Under the pieces are notes generated by a model. That model saw only the letters and a list, made by a program, of their open reading frames with translations, had not been told where the DNA came from and did no database searches. Below are positions 14,709 to 22,225 of a stretch of DNA of 38,801 nucleotides, piece after piece. Position numbers and translations under genes: made by a program. This DNA is from Rickettsiales bacterium (GTDB lineage Bacteria > Bacteroidota > Bacteroidia > Cytophagales > Cyclobacteriaceae), in the NCBI GenBank assembly GCA_002729235.1, contig PBTY01000097.1, positions 1-38,801 of the forward strand, read 5' to 3'. Each line of letters begins with the position of its first letter. Position 1 is the first letter of the stretch.

Positions 14709-17531
14709 ATGAAACTTCCCCTAACTCTTTTATTGGGAATCGTACAACTTGTGGCGTTTAGTCAATCACCAGTTGATTCGTTGGAGTATCTCTTTAATCA
14801 TCAAAAGAATGAAGAGGCGCTTTTGCTGGCTGAGGAATCAATTAATGAGGAGCCAGTTGGTAGCGAGGAATATCTGGAAATCCTTTATTATCGGGGTTTT
14901 GCGAAATACCAAATGGGAGATATTCAATCAGCATTAGAGGATTTTGATCTCGGGCTTACTTATCCAAATTCTAAGAAAACCGCGTTCTTTTGGAAAGGGA
15001 AAGCCATTATCCAATATAGTGAGCGGAATTATGATACAGCCGTTTCTTATTATACCAGGGCATTGGAGTTTTTAGATCGGAGTGATGATTTATACATTCA
15101 AACTTTGATTGATTTAGGGGATATAAAATACATTCTTGAAAATTATTCTGAAGCTAGCCAGGATTATTTGGAAGCCAAAAGATTGTTTGACCACTCTGAT
15201 AATCGATCCATTCGTCTTAAGCAGCTTGTACTATCAGGCTTGGCTACCCATTATCGCATACAAAGTGATTTCAAAAACGCTGAGGCCAATCTATTGCTTG
15301 CTCTTGGTATCGCAGAGCAGATATATGATCCCAGTCATCCAATTTTGGTGGATTTGCACGATGCATTAGCCGATGTTTACATCGGTTTGGATGAACAGGA
15401 GAAGATTATTGATCACTACAAAGCCAGCTACGACATTGGAATCTCTAAATACCAAAAAGGGACCTATGGTTATTTAGCAGTCAATAACAATATGGGTTTT
15501 GGCTTCATGAATATTGACCGGTACGATTTGTCGTTACCCTATCTGGAGGAGGTCTATGACGACATGATCAAGTACTTTCCAACATTTGATATTGGAGTGC
15601 ATATCGTTTCTATGAACTTAGGGATCAACTATTACAAAGTGGGAAAGTATGAATTAGGCGAAAAGCTATTAATGAAAGCTATTGACTATGGGAAACGTGT
15701 TTATGGCCCTAAAGCACAGTCCATTGCTGAGTCGAGTCTTTATCTCTCCTTTGTATATGAGGATACCCATCAGCTTGACCAATCACTTCAGTTACTGGAA
15801 AACGCACTCAAGTCAATTGTCATAAAGGAAGATGTGAGTGTACTTGATTCAAAAACCGAAGTGCTAGATCTCCTGACTTTTACCTTGGTTTTAGGCAATC
15901 GATCCAGAGTTTACATCAAGAAATTTTTAGAGACTTCTGACAATGCTTATTTACAAAAGGCCAGAGAAGATGCTGATTTAAGTTTGGAACTGCTTCATGA
16001 CAAGCAGAATTCCTACAATGACGAATCCAGATTGATGATTAGTGAAGAACTTGGATTTGGATATTATATCGCAGCAGAGGTTAATTATTTTCAATATCAA
16101 GTGTCTGGAGATCCAATCTATCTTGAAGGGGTAATCAATCTTGCAGAACGGAGTAAGAGTAATTTGCTTCGGAATAAAATGATCAAAGATGATGCAATTG
16201 GACGATCCAATGTTCCTGATAGTTTAATAGAAAAGGATGTGAATTTGAGGGTTGTGAGAGAGGAATTACTGGCTAAGGCAGTTAGCAATGCTAATGCGCA
16301 TCAAGCAATCAATTGGGATTCTTTAATTCTGGTTCGCGAGGAAATAGAAAAAGTGAATCATGAGATTGGCAAGTACATAGATTCTGGATTAGGCTATCAA
16401 AATAAGTCCATTTCAGCGCTACAGTCTGGTATTCAACCGGACGAGGCTTTAATGGAGTTTATCTATCAGGAGGATGTGCTATTGAGTGTGTTGATAACTT
16501 CTACTGAAGTTCAAATTGCCAGAGATTCTTCCCGTCATCTCACAGAGTCGGTGTTAGGCTTTAGGGAAGAGTTGATGAATGTAAGTGACACTTTTACAAC
16601 GCGTAATGAGCTGTTTAGAGCCTTAATTGCTCCCTTTAGCGAACAATTGATGGAAGTATCAAAATTGACCATCATACCTGATGGTCCATTGCACTATTTG
16701 CCATTCGAATTATTAGGTGAAAAGGATGAGTACTTATTTGAAAGTATGGACATCTCTTATCTGAACTATCTGGACGAAGCTGACCCAATTATCAACAACA
16801 ACCAGAAACTTATAAGCTACGCTCCAGATTTTGGTGATGATCAGCTGTTGGCATACTCAGATGTTGTCCGTGGTGACTTGGCTTCAATACCCGGCGCATT
16901 CAATGAGGTGAATGGGGTGAATGAGATTTATGGAGGGACCATTCAGTTGAAGAGTGATGCTACTGAGTCAAGTTTCAAGAATGTGGCCTCAGATTATGGG
17001 ATTATTCACATGGCTACTCATGCACTGGTGGATGATGCAAATCCAGAATTATCAAAATTGGTTTTCAATCTCTCCACGGATTCACTCAATGATGGATACC
17101 TACATGCTTATGAGATCATGAATATGGACCTCAATGCGCAATTGGTTACACTGAGTGCTTGCAATACTGGTTATGGCAAAATTCAAAATGGAGAAGGTGT
17201 GGTGAGTTTGTCCTGGGCTTTTGCCTATGCTGGGGTGCCTGCATCGGTAGTGAGTCTATGGCCTGCCTCTGATAAATCTACTCCTGAATTGATGAAGTAT
17301 TTTTATCAGAATTTGAAGGATGGTCAATCAAAAGATGTTGCTCTTAATAATGCCAGAAAACAGTATCTAGCTACAGCCAAAGGAAAAGCGAGACATCCAT
17401 TCTACTGGGGCGGATTTGTGCTGATTGGTGATGAACGACCGATTGTCTCTGGAGGAAATATGATTATCTGGGCTTTGCCAATATTTCTCTTGGTTGTAAT
17501 AGTTGGTGCTATGTGGATAAGGAAACGATAA
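14709..17531 (+). CDS. Membrane-anchored TPR-CHAT protease-like protein 2
   Basis: A 940-residue paralogue of the preceding gene with the same layout: signal peptide (about 1-18, MKLPLTLLLGIVQLVAFS before Q); TPR repeats over about 20-370 (GDIQSALEDFDLGL, RNYDTAVSYYTRALEF, HQLDQSLQLLENALKS); a linker helix with LAERSKSNLLRNK; a CHAT domain from about 600; a transmembrane segment at about 918-936; and IRKR at the end. Catalytic His771 lies in IHMATHALVDD and Cys818 in LSACNTGYGKIQNGEG; IIPDGPLHYLPFELL is the upstream CHAT signature. It is closer to protein 1 than to protein 3, including the SIPGAF segment and the ALVDD after the catalytic His. The CHAT C-terminal 67 soluble residues (coding 17247-17447) are identical to those of protein 1. 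It is followed by the third copy after 31 bp, so co-transcription is likely. Confidence 0.9.
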   Translation: MKLPLTLLLGIVQLVAFSQSPVDSLEYLFNHQKNEEALLLAEESINEEPVGSEEYLEILYYRGFAKYQMGDIQSALEDFDLGLTYPNSKKTAFFWKGKAIIQYSERNYDTAVSYYTRALEFLDRSDDLYIQTLIDLGDIKYILENYSEASQDYLEAKRLFDHSDNRSIRLKQLVLSGLATHYRIQSDFKNAEANLLLALGIAEQIYDPSHPILVDLHDALADVYIGLDEQEKIIDHYKASYDIGISKYQKGTYGYLAVNNNMGFGFMNIDRYDLSLPYLEEVYDDMIKYFPTFDIGVHIVSMNLGINYYKVGKYELGEKLLMKAIDYGKRVYGPKAQSIAESSLYLSFVYEDTHQLDQSLQLLENALKSIVIKEDVSVLDSKTEVLDLLTFTLVLGNRSRVYIKKFLETSDNAYLQKAREDADLSLELLHDKQNSYNDESRLMISEELGFGYYIAAEVNYFQYQVSGDPIYLEGVINLAERSKSNLLRNKMIKDDAIGRSNVPDSLIEKDVNLRVVREELLAKAVSNANAHQAINWDSLILVREEIEKVNHEIGKYIDSGLGYQNKSISALQSGIQPDEALMEFIYQEDVLLSVLITSTEVQIARDSSRHLTESVLGFREELMNVSDTFTTRNELFRALIAPFSEQLMEVSKLTIIPDGPLHYLPFELLGEKDEYLFESMDISYLNYLDEADPIINNNQKLISYAPDFGDDQLLAYSDVVRGDLASIPGAFNEVNGVNEIYGGTIQLKSDATESSFKNVASDYGIIHMATHALVDDANPELSKLVFNLSTDSLNDGYLHAYEIMNMDLNAQLVTLSACNTGYGKIQNGEGVVSLSWAFAYAGVPASVVSLWPASDKSTPELMKYFYQNLKDGQSKDVALNNARKQYLATAKGKARHPFYWGGFVLIGDERPIVSGGNMIIWALPIFLLVVIVGAMWIRKR

Positions 17532-17562
17532 TAATCTCCTGTAGTGTGGTTATATTGACTGA

Positions 17563-20523
17563 ATGAATCCGCTCACCGCCAAACTAACTTTCATTTTCTT
17601 GCTAGTGCGTATAATTTCATATGCTAACGGGGAGAGTCACTTTACACTAGCTAGTTACAATTTCAATGATGGCAAATACGATAGCACCATCTGGCATTTA
17701 GATCAGCTAACACAGACAACATGGGAAACAGCATTTCTGAAGAGTCGTGCCTACATTGAACTAGGAGAATATCAAAAGTCCATACAATGGATCAATGAAG
17801 CTTTAACTACATATGATTCTGGAAAAATAGATTTTACTCTACTAAAAGCCAAGCTGTTCTTCCAAATGGGAGAGCCTCAACAGTCCATTGATTTGATTGA
17901 TTCATTGGGTGACTTGACAAATCGCGAACATAATGCGAGAGCTTTGAATATTAAAGCAAAGAGTTTGATTTGGGCTGGTTTTATTGATAAAGCAATTGGT
18001 TTTAATCATCAAGCATTTCTTATCGCAAGCTCTTTAGAGGTCAAAGATTATATCCTCTTAGGTGATATTGCCAATGTAGATGGGATTCTGGCCTATTTCA
18101 GAGGTGATTATGATCAGGCAATTGATAAGTTTGAAGAGGCTATTGATAATAAGCGGAAAATTTATTCGGATCAAAACCCTGAAGTGCTATCCCTTTTTGG
18201 AAACACAGGGGTTATGTATAAGAATAAACTTCAATACGATAAGGCGCTGGAGTATTACGGATATGAGCTCGAAAATTTAATACTTAAGTTGGGTGAAAAT
18301 CATCCAGATGTGGCCACATCTTATCAGAACATTGGAGGAGTACTTTTTGAAAAAGGTAGCTATGAGTTGGCTTTAAAAGCATTCAACAAAGCACTCGAAA
18401 TCAAAGTGGCTGTTTTAGGGGAAGGAAATACCAGAACACTGGATTTGCTAGAATGGATAGCCAATGTCCAGGCAAACATAGGACAGTATGATGAGGCCCT
18501 TTCTGGCTTTGAAAAGACCCTGGAGGGTCGTGTAGAAGAATTGGGATACAATAATCATTATGTGTTACTCACTGAGTACAACATAGGAGAAACTTATTTG
18601 AAACAAGCTAATTACAATGAGGCAATAAAGCATTTTTCATTTGCAAAGAAAATTGGTGAGGTTGTTTACGAGAGTAAAAATGCTGATCAGGCAACTAACT
18701 ATATTGGTATCGGTGAATCCTATAGGTTATTGGGGCAAATCGATTCTTCACGATGGTATTTCTATAAATCACTTGAGGAGATACTGCCTGATTTTGAGTG
18801 GCAAGGTGAGTTAAACCCTCCTACAATAGATGCATATCTGAGATTTGCTGAGGTTTCAATGGCTTTGATTGGTTTATCTAAGACTTTCAATACTATCCAT
18901 TCCAAACCATCGGATATAGAGCAAGGATTACATTTTATAAACACTGCGAGAATAGTTCTGGATAATCTAAGGCAGACATTTATCAACGAGTCTGATAGAA
19001 TTACATTTCAGAAGTATGGGAAAGATTTAGCAGATGCAGCACTAGAGTTAGTTTGGCGTAAATATGAATTAACAGGAGAAGGAATTGATGAGTTATTCAA
19101 ATGGACTGAATATTCCAAGAGTGTTGCGCTTTTAACAACAATGGTCGGGGAAAAAGCAAAACTTGAATCAGATATTCCAGATTCAATGCTGTTGTTAGAT
19201 TATAGATATCGAGTACAGCAAGACTCATTGAAGACTCTTTTGTTGGAGAATGACGTTTCTAGAATGGCCGATTTAAGAAATGAATTATTACGAATAAGTA
19301 ATGATCACCATGAATTAATAAACCAATTGGAACAGGATTATCCTGCTTATGCGGAGCAAAAATATGGGGTAGACCCAGTTGAGTTAACCAAATTGAAATC
19401 TAAGCTTAAAGGAGTCGATTTTGTTATTTATCACATCAGCAGCTCCAAAAACTTAATGATTCATTTTATTAACGACCACAATCATGTTGTTAAAAAAGAG
19501 GAAACACATGATGTTAATGGATTAATTTCCAATTTGAGAGAATCTATTATAGAGCAAAGCGATACGGGATATCAAGAGCTTTCATTTCAGCTTTCGAAGC
19601 TACTGATAGATCCAATAAAAGAATATTTGAATCCAGATAATCGACTGGTGATTGTCCCTGATGGGATACTCTCTTATGTCCCGTTTGATGCACTTCCATT
19701 TGAAGATGGGTATTTGTTTGAAAGCCATCGAATTAATTATGAGTTTTCTGCTACCATATTTTCAAATAGAATTACCAATCAGAAGAAAAGTGCACGGTTT
19801 ATTGCTTATGCTTCCAAATTTGAGAATAATGAAAGTAAGCTCGAGTTATTGAGGAGTGAGGATTTATATGACCTACCAGGGGCTCAGAGGGAGGCTCAAA
19901 TGTTGGCGGACCTAATGAATGGGACGTTGGTTGCTGGAGCCGAAGCTACTGAAAGTAGATTCAAGAAAGAGATGTCTTCATATGATATCATTCATTTGGC
20001 AACACATTCTATTGTTGCTCCATACAATCCCGATTATTCCAGATTATATCTTGGGAAAACAGAGGATGATGACGGATTGCTTCATGCTTATGAATTGGGA
20101 AATCTGAATCTATCAGCCAGTTTGGTTACGCTAAGTGCTTGTAATACTGGATTTGGTCAAATAGCTGAAGGTGAGGGGGTTATAAGTATTGCTCGTACTT
20201 TTAGTGCTGTTGGGGTGCCAAGCGTTGTAATGAGCCTTTGGCCGGCATCTGATAAATCCACTCCAGAATTGATGAAGTATTTTTATCAAAACCTGAAAGA
20301 TGGTAAATCAAAAGATGTAGCGCTCAACAATGCTAGAAAGCAATACCTATCCACAGCAAAAGGCAAAGCGAGACACCCATTTTACTGGGGAGGCTTTGTG
20401 TTGATCGGTGATGAGAGCCCTATTGTAAATAGGACTATTGGGAAGACGTATTGGTTGATATTAATAGTAATTCTTATTTTGGTAATTCCAATTGGTTTTA
20501 AGCTCTACAGAGAAATGATGTAG
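17563..20523 (+). CDS. Membrane-anchored TPR-CHAT protease-like protein 3
   Basis: A 986-residue third paralogue. Signal peptide (about 1-22); TPRs of the kinesin-light-chain-like type over about 25-400 (YDQAIDKFEEAIDNKRKIY, HPDVATSYQNIGGVLFEKG, YDEALSGFEKTLEGRVEEL); a linker with FKWTEYSKSVALLTTM; a CHAT domain from about 640; a transmembrane segment at about 963-980; and the tail KLYREMM. Catalytic His815 lies in IHLATHSIVAP and Cys860 in LSACNTGFGQIAEGEG. Its N-terminal two thirds differ strongly from copies 1 and 2, and the residues after the catalytic His are changed. The C-terminal CHAT cap is nonetheless nearly identical (4 differences in 67). It sits 31 bp after gene 2, and a TATATTG box lies five bases before the ATG. 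Different TPRs with one conserved catalytic cap suggest different inputs and a shared active-site architecture. Confidence 0.9.
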   Translation: MNPLTAKLTFIFLLVRIISYANGESHFTLASYNFNDGKYDSTIWHLDQLTQTTWETAFLKSRAYIELGEYQKSIQWINEALTTYDSGKIDFTLLKAKLFFQMGEPQQSIDLIDSLGDLTNREHNARALNIKAKSLIWAGFIDKAIGFNHQAFLIASSLEVKDYILLGDIANVDGILAYFRGDYDQAIDKFEEAIDNKRKIYSDQNPEVLSLFGNTGVMYKNKLQYDKALEYYGYELENLILKLGENHPDVATSYQNIGGVLFEKGSYELALKAFNKALEIKVAVLGEGNTRTLDLLEWIANVQANIGQYDEALSGFEKTLEGRVEELGYNNHYVLLTEYNIGETYLKQANYNEAIKHFSFAKKIGEVVYESKNADQATNYIGIGESYRLLGQIDSSRWYFYKSLEEILPDFEWQGELNPPTIDAYLRFAEVSMALIGLSKTFNTIHSKPSDIEQGLHFINTARIVLDNLRQTFINESDRITFQKYGKDLADAALELVWRKYELTGEGIDELFKWTEYSKSVALLTTMVGEKAKLESDIPDSMLLLDYRYRVQQDSLKTLLLENDVSRMADLRNELLRISNDHHELINQLEQDYPAYAEQKYGVDPVELTKLKSKLKGVDFVIYHISSSKNLMIHFINDHNHVVKKEETHDVNGLISNLRESIIEQSDTGYQELSFQLSKLLIDPIKEYLNPDNRLVIVPDGILSYVPFDALPFEDGYLFESHRINYEFSATIFSNRITNQKKSARFIAYASKFENNESKLELLRSEDLYDLPGAQREAQMLADLMNGTLVAGAEATESRFKKEMSSYDIIHLATHSIVAPYNPDYSRLYLGKTEDDDGLLHAYELGNLNLSASLVTLSACNTGFGQIAEGEGVISIARTFSAVGVPSVVMSLWPASDKSTPELMKYFYQNLKDGKSKDVALNNARKQYLSTAKGKARHPFYWGGFVLIGDESPIVNRTIGKTYWLILIVILILVIPIGFKLYREMM

Positions 20524-20528
20524 AGCTT
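20500..20528 (+). terminator. Possible weak terminator overlapping the CHAT gene 3 stop
   Basis: The 9-bp stem AAGCTCTAC/GTAGAGCTT includes the stop codon (TAG at 20521-20523) in its right arm, with an 11-base loop. Only three T follow, so termination would be inefficient; it could instead protect the 3' end. Confidence 0.35.
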
Positions 20529-20567
20529 TCAGCTAGAATTCACAGTATATCTTCTGTCTTTGTGGAA

Positions 20568-20750
20568 TCAATTGCTCGTCTCAATCTGACCATTTGTGTT
20601 GTAATTTGATGCTGGAGTCACTGCATGTTGCTCTTTCAAAGCTTTAGAATTTTCTATTTCACTAAGAACATCTGACTCTTCATTACAACTTATAAATGCA
20701 AGGGCTAGGAAGAAAGTACAGACGATTGTAAGTAATTTGAAATGTTTCAT
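20568..20750 (-). CDS. Tiny lipoprotein, 60 aa, third gene of the sigma operon
   Basis: The frame reads MKHFKLLTIVCTFFLALAFI then S-C-N, a lipoprotein signal peptide with the acylated Cys at about residue 22, followed by only 38 residues (EESDVLSEIENSKALKEQ and then a Thr/Ser/Asn-rich end). A longer frame starts upstream at 20777, but the ATG at 20750 fits the signal peptide. The Bacteroidota lipobox is often relaxed, so F-I-S-C is acceptable. No domain is recognisable. It is co-directional with the sigma and TPR genes, 57 bp after the latter, so it may share their transcript. Its role is unknown; a small envelope sensor or accessory protein is a guess from context only. Confidence 0.65.
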   Translation of the reverse strand: MKHFKLLTIVCTFFLALAFISCNEESDVLSEIENSKALKEQHAVTPASNYNTNGQIETSN

Positions 20751-20807
20751 AACATCAAACAACAAAGAATATAGCACATAACCAAATGTCTAATGATTCT
20801 TCAGTGA

Positions 20808-21518
20808 TTAGTCCAGTTCCTCTAGCAAATCCCCAGCCTCTTTTCGGTATTCATCCAGTTGTGCAAGTTCATCTAATAGCTGACGAGCTTTATCTGTTTT
20901 CTCCAGTTTGATATAAGCCAAAGCACTGTACCATAAACTAGCCTGGTAATAGGAATTGCCATCATTGGTTAGTTTTCCAAAATCTTCAAAGGCAGATTCC
21001 GGATTGTTAGTTTCCAGCCTCGTTATTCCTCGGAAAAAGTGGTACTCTGGTTGATCTGATTGACTGATCAACTCCGTGAACAAGTCGTTAGCCAGCTCAT
21101 ATGCTTTGCTGTCATAGGCGGCAAAGGCTTTGCTTTTTAGTGTCGCCTCATCTTCACCTCTTGTGGCGGTGTATTCATAGTTTGGATAAGCTGAATAATA
21201 CTCGCTGTAGAGATCCTTGTCGGACCAGGATTGATATCCAATAAAAGAAGCTATTACAATAGATGCTGCAATGCTCATTTTCCAGTAAGTGCTGAGCTGG
21301 ATGTGTTTGGTTGGTTTCTCCTCTGCTTCCCAATTACTAAAGGTAGATCGGATGGCCGCTCTTTCCTCTTCTCGAAATGCTGCAAGCTCCAATTTCATCT
21401 GGTCCGCCTGGTTCTTAAACGCACCATTTTCCTGATATTGTTGATTGAATTGCTCTATCTGCTCTGCAGTTGCAGATTCAGAATAAAAGGCCCTTATCAA
21501 TTCTTCATCACTCATCAT
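20808..21518 (-). CDS. Membrane-spanning TPR protein in anti-sigma position
   Basis: A 236-residue protein starting MMSDEELIRAFYSESATAEQ. It has an N-terminal cytoplasmic region of about 78 residues, one transmembrane helix at about 80-98 (STYWKMSIAASIVIASFIGY), and a periplasmic part with two or three TPR-like helices (YDSKAYELANDLFTELI, PESAFEDFGKLT, EKTDKARQLLDELAQL). This is the topology of single-span anti-sigma factors, and the gene overlaps the ECF sigma gene by 11 bases, the usual arrangement. The N-terminal region is not a zinc-binding ZAS domain: there is no HxxxCxxC. Anti-sigma function is therefore inferred from context. Two adjacent ATGs (21518, 21515) follow AAGGAGG; the second has the better spacing. 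Confidence 0.82.
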   Translation of the reverse strand: MMSDEELIRAFYSESATAEQIEQFNQQYQENGAFKNQADQMKLELAAFREEERAAIRSTFSNWEAEEKPTKHIQLSTYWKMSIAASIVIASFIGYQSWSDKDLYSEYYSAYPNYEYTATRGEDEATLKSKAFAAYDSKAYELANDLFTELISQSDQPEYHFFRGITRLETNNPESAFEDFGKLTNDGNSYYQASLWYSALAYIKLEKTDKARQLLDELAQLDEYRKEAGDLLEELD

Positions 21519-22131
21519 TACCTCCTTTCTTGTAGCTATTTCTTAGTTGCTCGATGCACCTGTTCTTTTGTGATTTCACTACACTGTCATTTTTGTATCC
21601 CAGCTTTTCAGCTATTTCTTTCATTGAAAGCAATTCATAGTAGAACAACTTGAGTATGGATTTACAGGGTTCCTTCAAGTCTTGAAGTGCATGCCGGATT
21701 TTTTGAATCAGTTGCTGCTCCTGACTTTCGAATGATTCTGTTTCTGCCAGAAACCGTAGATGCTCCATTACTGCAGCTTCATTATTGGATTGAGTAACGT
21801 TCTTTCGATACTTGGTACTCAATTGGTTTTTGGCAATCCCATACAAATAAGTTCTCAGACTACTGGATAGATTGACTCTACGCTGAAGTATGTTCTCGTA
21901 GAGGTACATCTGTGAAGATTGATAAAGATCATTGATCTCTTCCTGAGTGATACTTGAGTTGGACTTGCACCAATCATAAAACTGCTGCCTCTCACCCAGG
22001 TAAAACTCTTTAAATCCTTTATAATCTCCGTTCAGGAGTCCTGTTACTATAGCTTGGTCTTTATTGCTTGTCACAGTGTTAGTAGCCTTAATCTCTAAAG
22101 GTAAACTTACGCCAGTATAAAATTTTGACAA
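21508..22131 (-). CDS. ECF-type RNA polymerase sigma factor
   Basis: A 207-residue sigma-70 family protein with only regions 2 and 4, so of the ECF class. Region 2 is at about 27-112 (IVTGLLNGDYKGFKEFYLG, SQMYLYENILQR, LRTYLYGIAKNQLSTKYRK). Region 4 is at about 143-200 (IRHALQDLKEPCKSILKLFY, then the helix-turn-helix LLSMKEIAEKLGYKNDSVVK). The start is uncertain. The frame opens with TTG at 22131, directly after an in-frame stop, and the first ATG-like alternative is a GTG at 22074, which would leave a normal short N-terminus MTSNKDQAIVTG. It overlaps the downstream TPR gene by 11 bases and is divergent from the 2235-residue giant gene, whose start codon is 90 bp away. Confidence 0.9.
   Translation of the reverse strand: MSKFYTGVSLPLEIKATNTVTSNKDQAIVTGLLNGDYKGFKEFYLGERQQFYDWCKSNSSITQEEINDLYQSSQMYLYENILQRRVNLSSSLRTYLYGIAKNQLSTKYRKNVTQSNNEAAVMEHLRFLAETESFESQEQQLIQKIRHALQDLKEPCKSILKLFYYELLSMKEIAEKLGYKNDSVVKSQKNRCIEQLRNSYKKGGNDE
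21519..21526 (-). promoter_or_regulatory. Unusually strong Shine-Dalgarno inside the sigma gene end
   Basis: On the minus strand AAGGAGGT (bases 21526-21519) ends 1 base before the first and 4 bases before the second start codon of the TPR gene. It is encoded by the Lys-Gly-Gly codons near the end of the sigma factor, whose stop lies beyond the downstream start codons. The overlap suggests translational coupling that fixes the sigma to anti-sigma ratio. Most genes in this window show no such site. Confidence 0.75.
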
Positions 22132-22163
22132 TCACATTTTTTCTAAAAAAAATCACATTGAGC

Positions 22164-22225
22164 TGTTTACCTTTTTTCATCATAGCTACTAAGGAGCAGT
22201 AACGCTCTAAAAATTTATGCTATGA
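22164..22225 (+). promoter_or_regulatory. Duplicated promoter/leader block, copy 1
   Basis: TGTTTACCTTTT at 22164-22175 is followed by a 47-base stretch (22180-22226) that recurs base for base before the next giant gene (29051-29097), with the same spacing. The block has TCATAGC (22180-22186) complementary to GCTATGA (22219-22225), which contains the start codon. Inside lies a second possible hairpin GGAGC/GCTCT (22193-22197 with 22204-22208). AAGGAG at 22191-22196 is 25 bases from the start codon, too far for an ordinary ribosome site. ATG-CTA-TGA at 22217-22225 forms a two-codon frame whose stop overlaps the real start. Two promoter readings are possible: TACCTTTT as a -7 box with transcription starting near 22181, or an ECF pair TGTTTACC and CTACTAAG. 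Confidence 0.65.

Noticed and set aside
11643-20523. Possible Craspase-like CRISPR effector because of TPR-CHAT
   Set aside because: No Cas7-11/gRAMP or other Cas gene or array is present, and these proteins have signal peptides and membrane anchors.
20501-20570. Bidirectional terminator between CHAT gene 3 and the lipoprotein gene
   Set aside because: Only the weak stem at the CHAT stop codon is visible; no T-tract is present for the minus strand.
21231-21653. 140-codon plus-strand frame opposite the sigma and TPR genes
   Set aside because: It spans the overlap of two well-supported minus-strand genes, has a Cys/Phe/Ser-rich sequence typical of antisense translation, and shows no domain.
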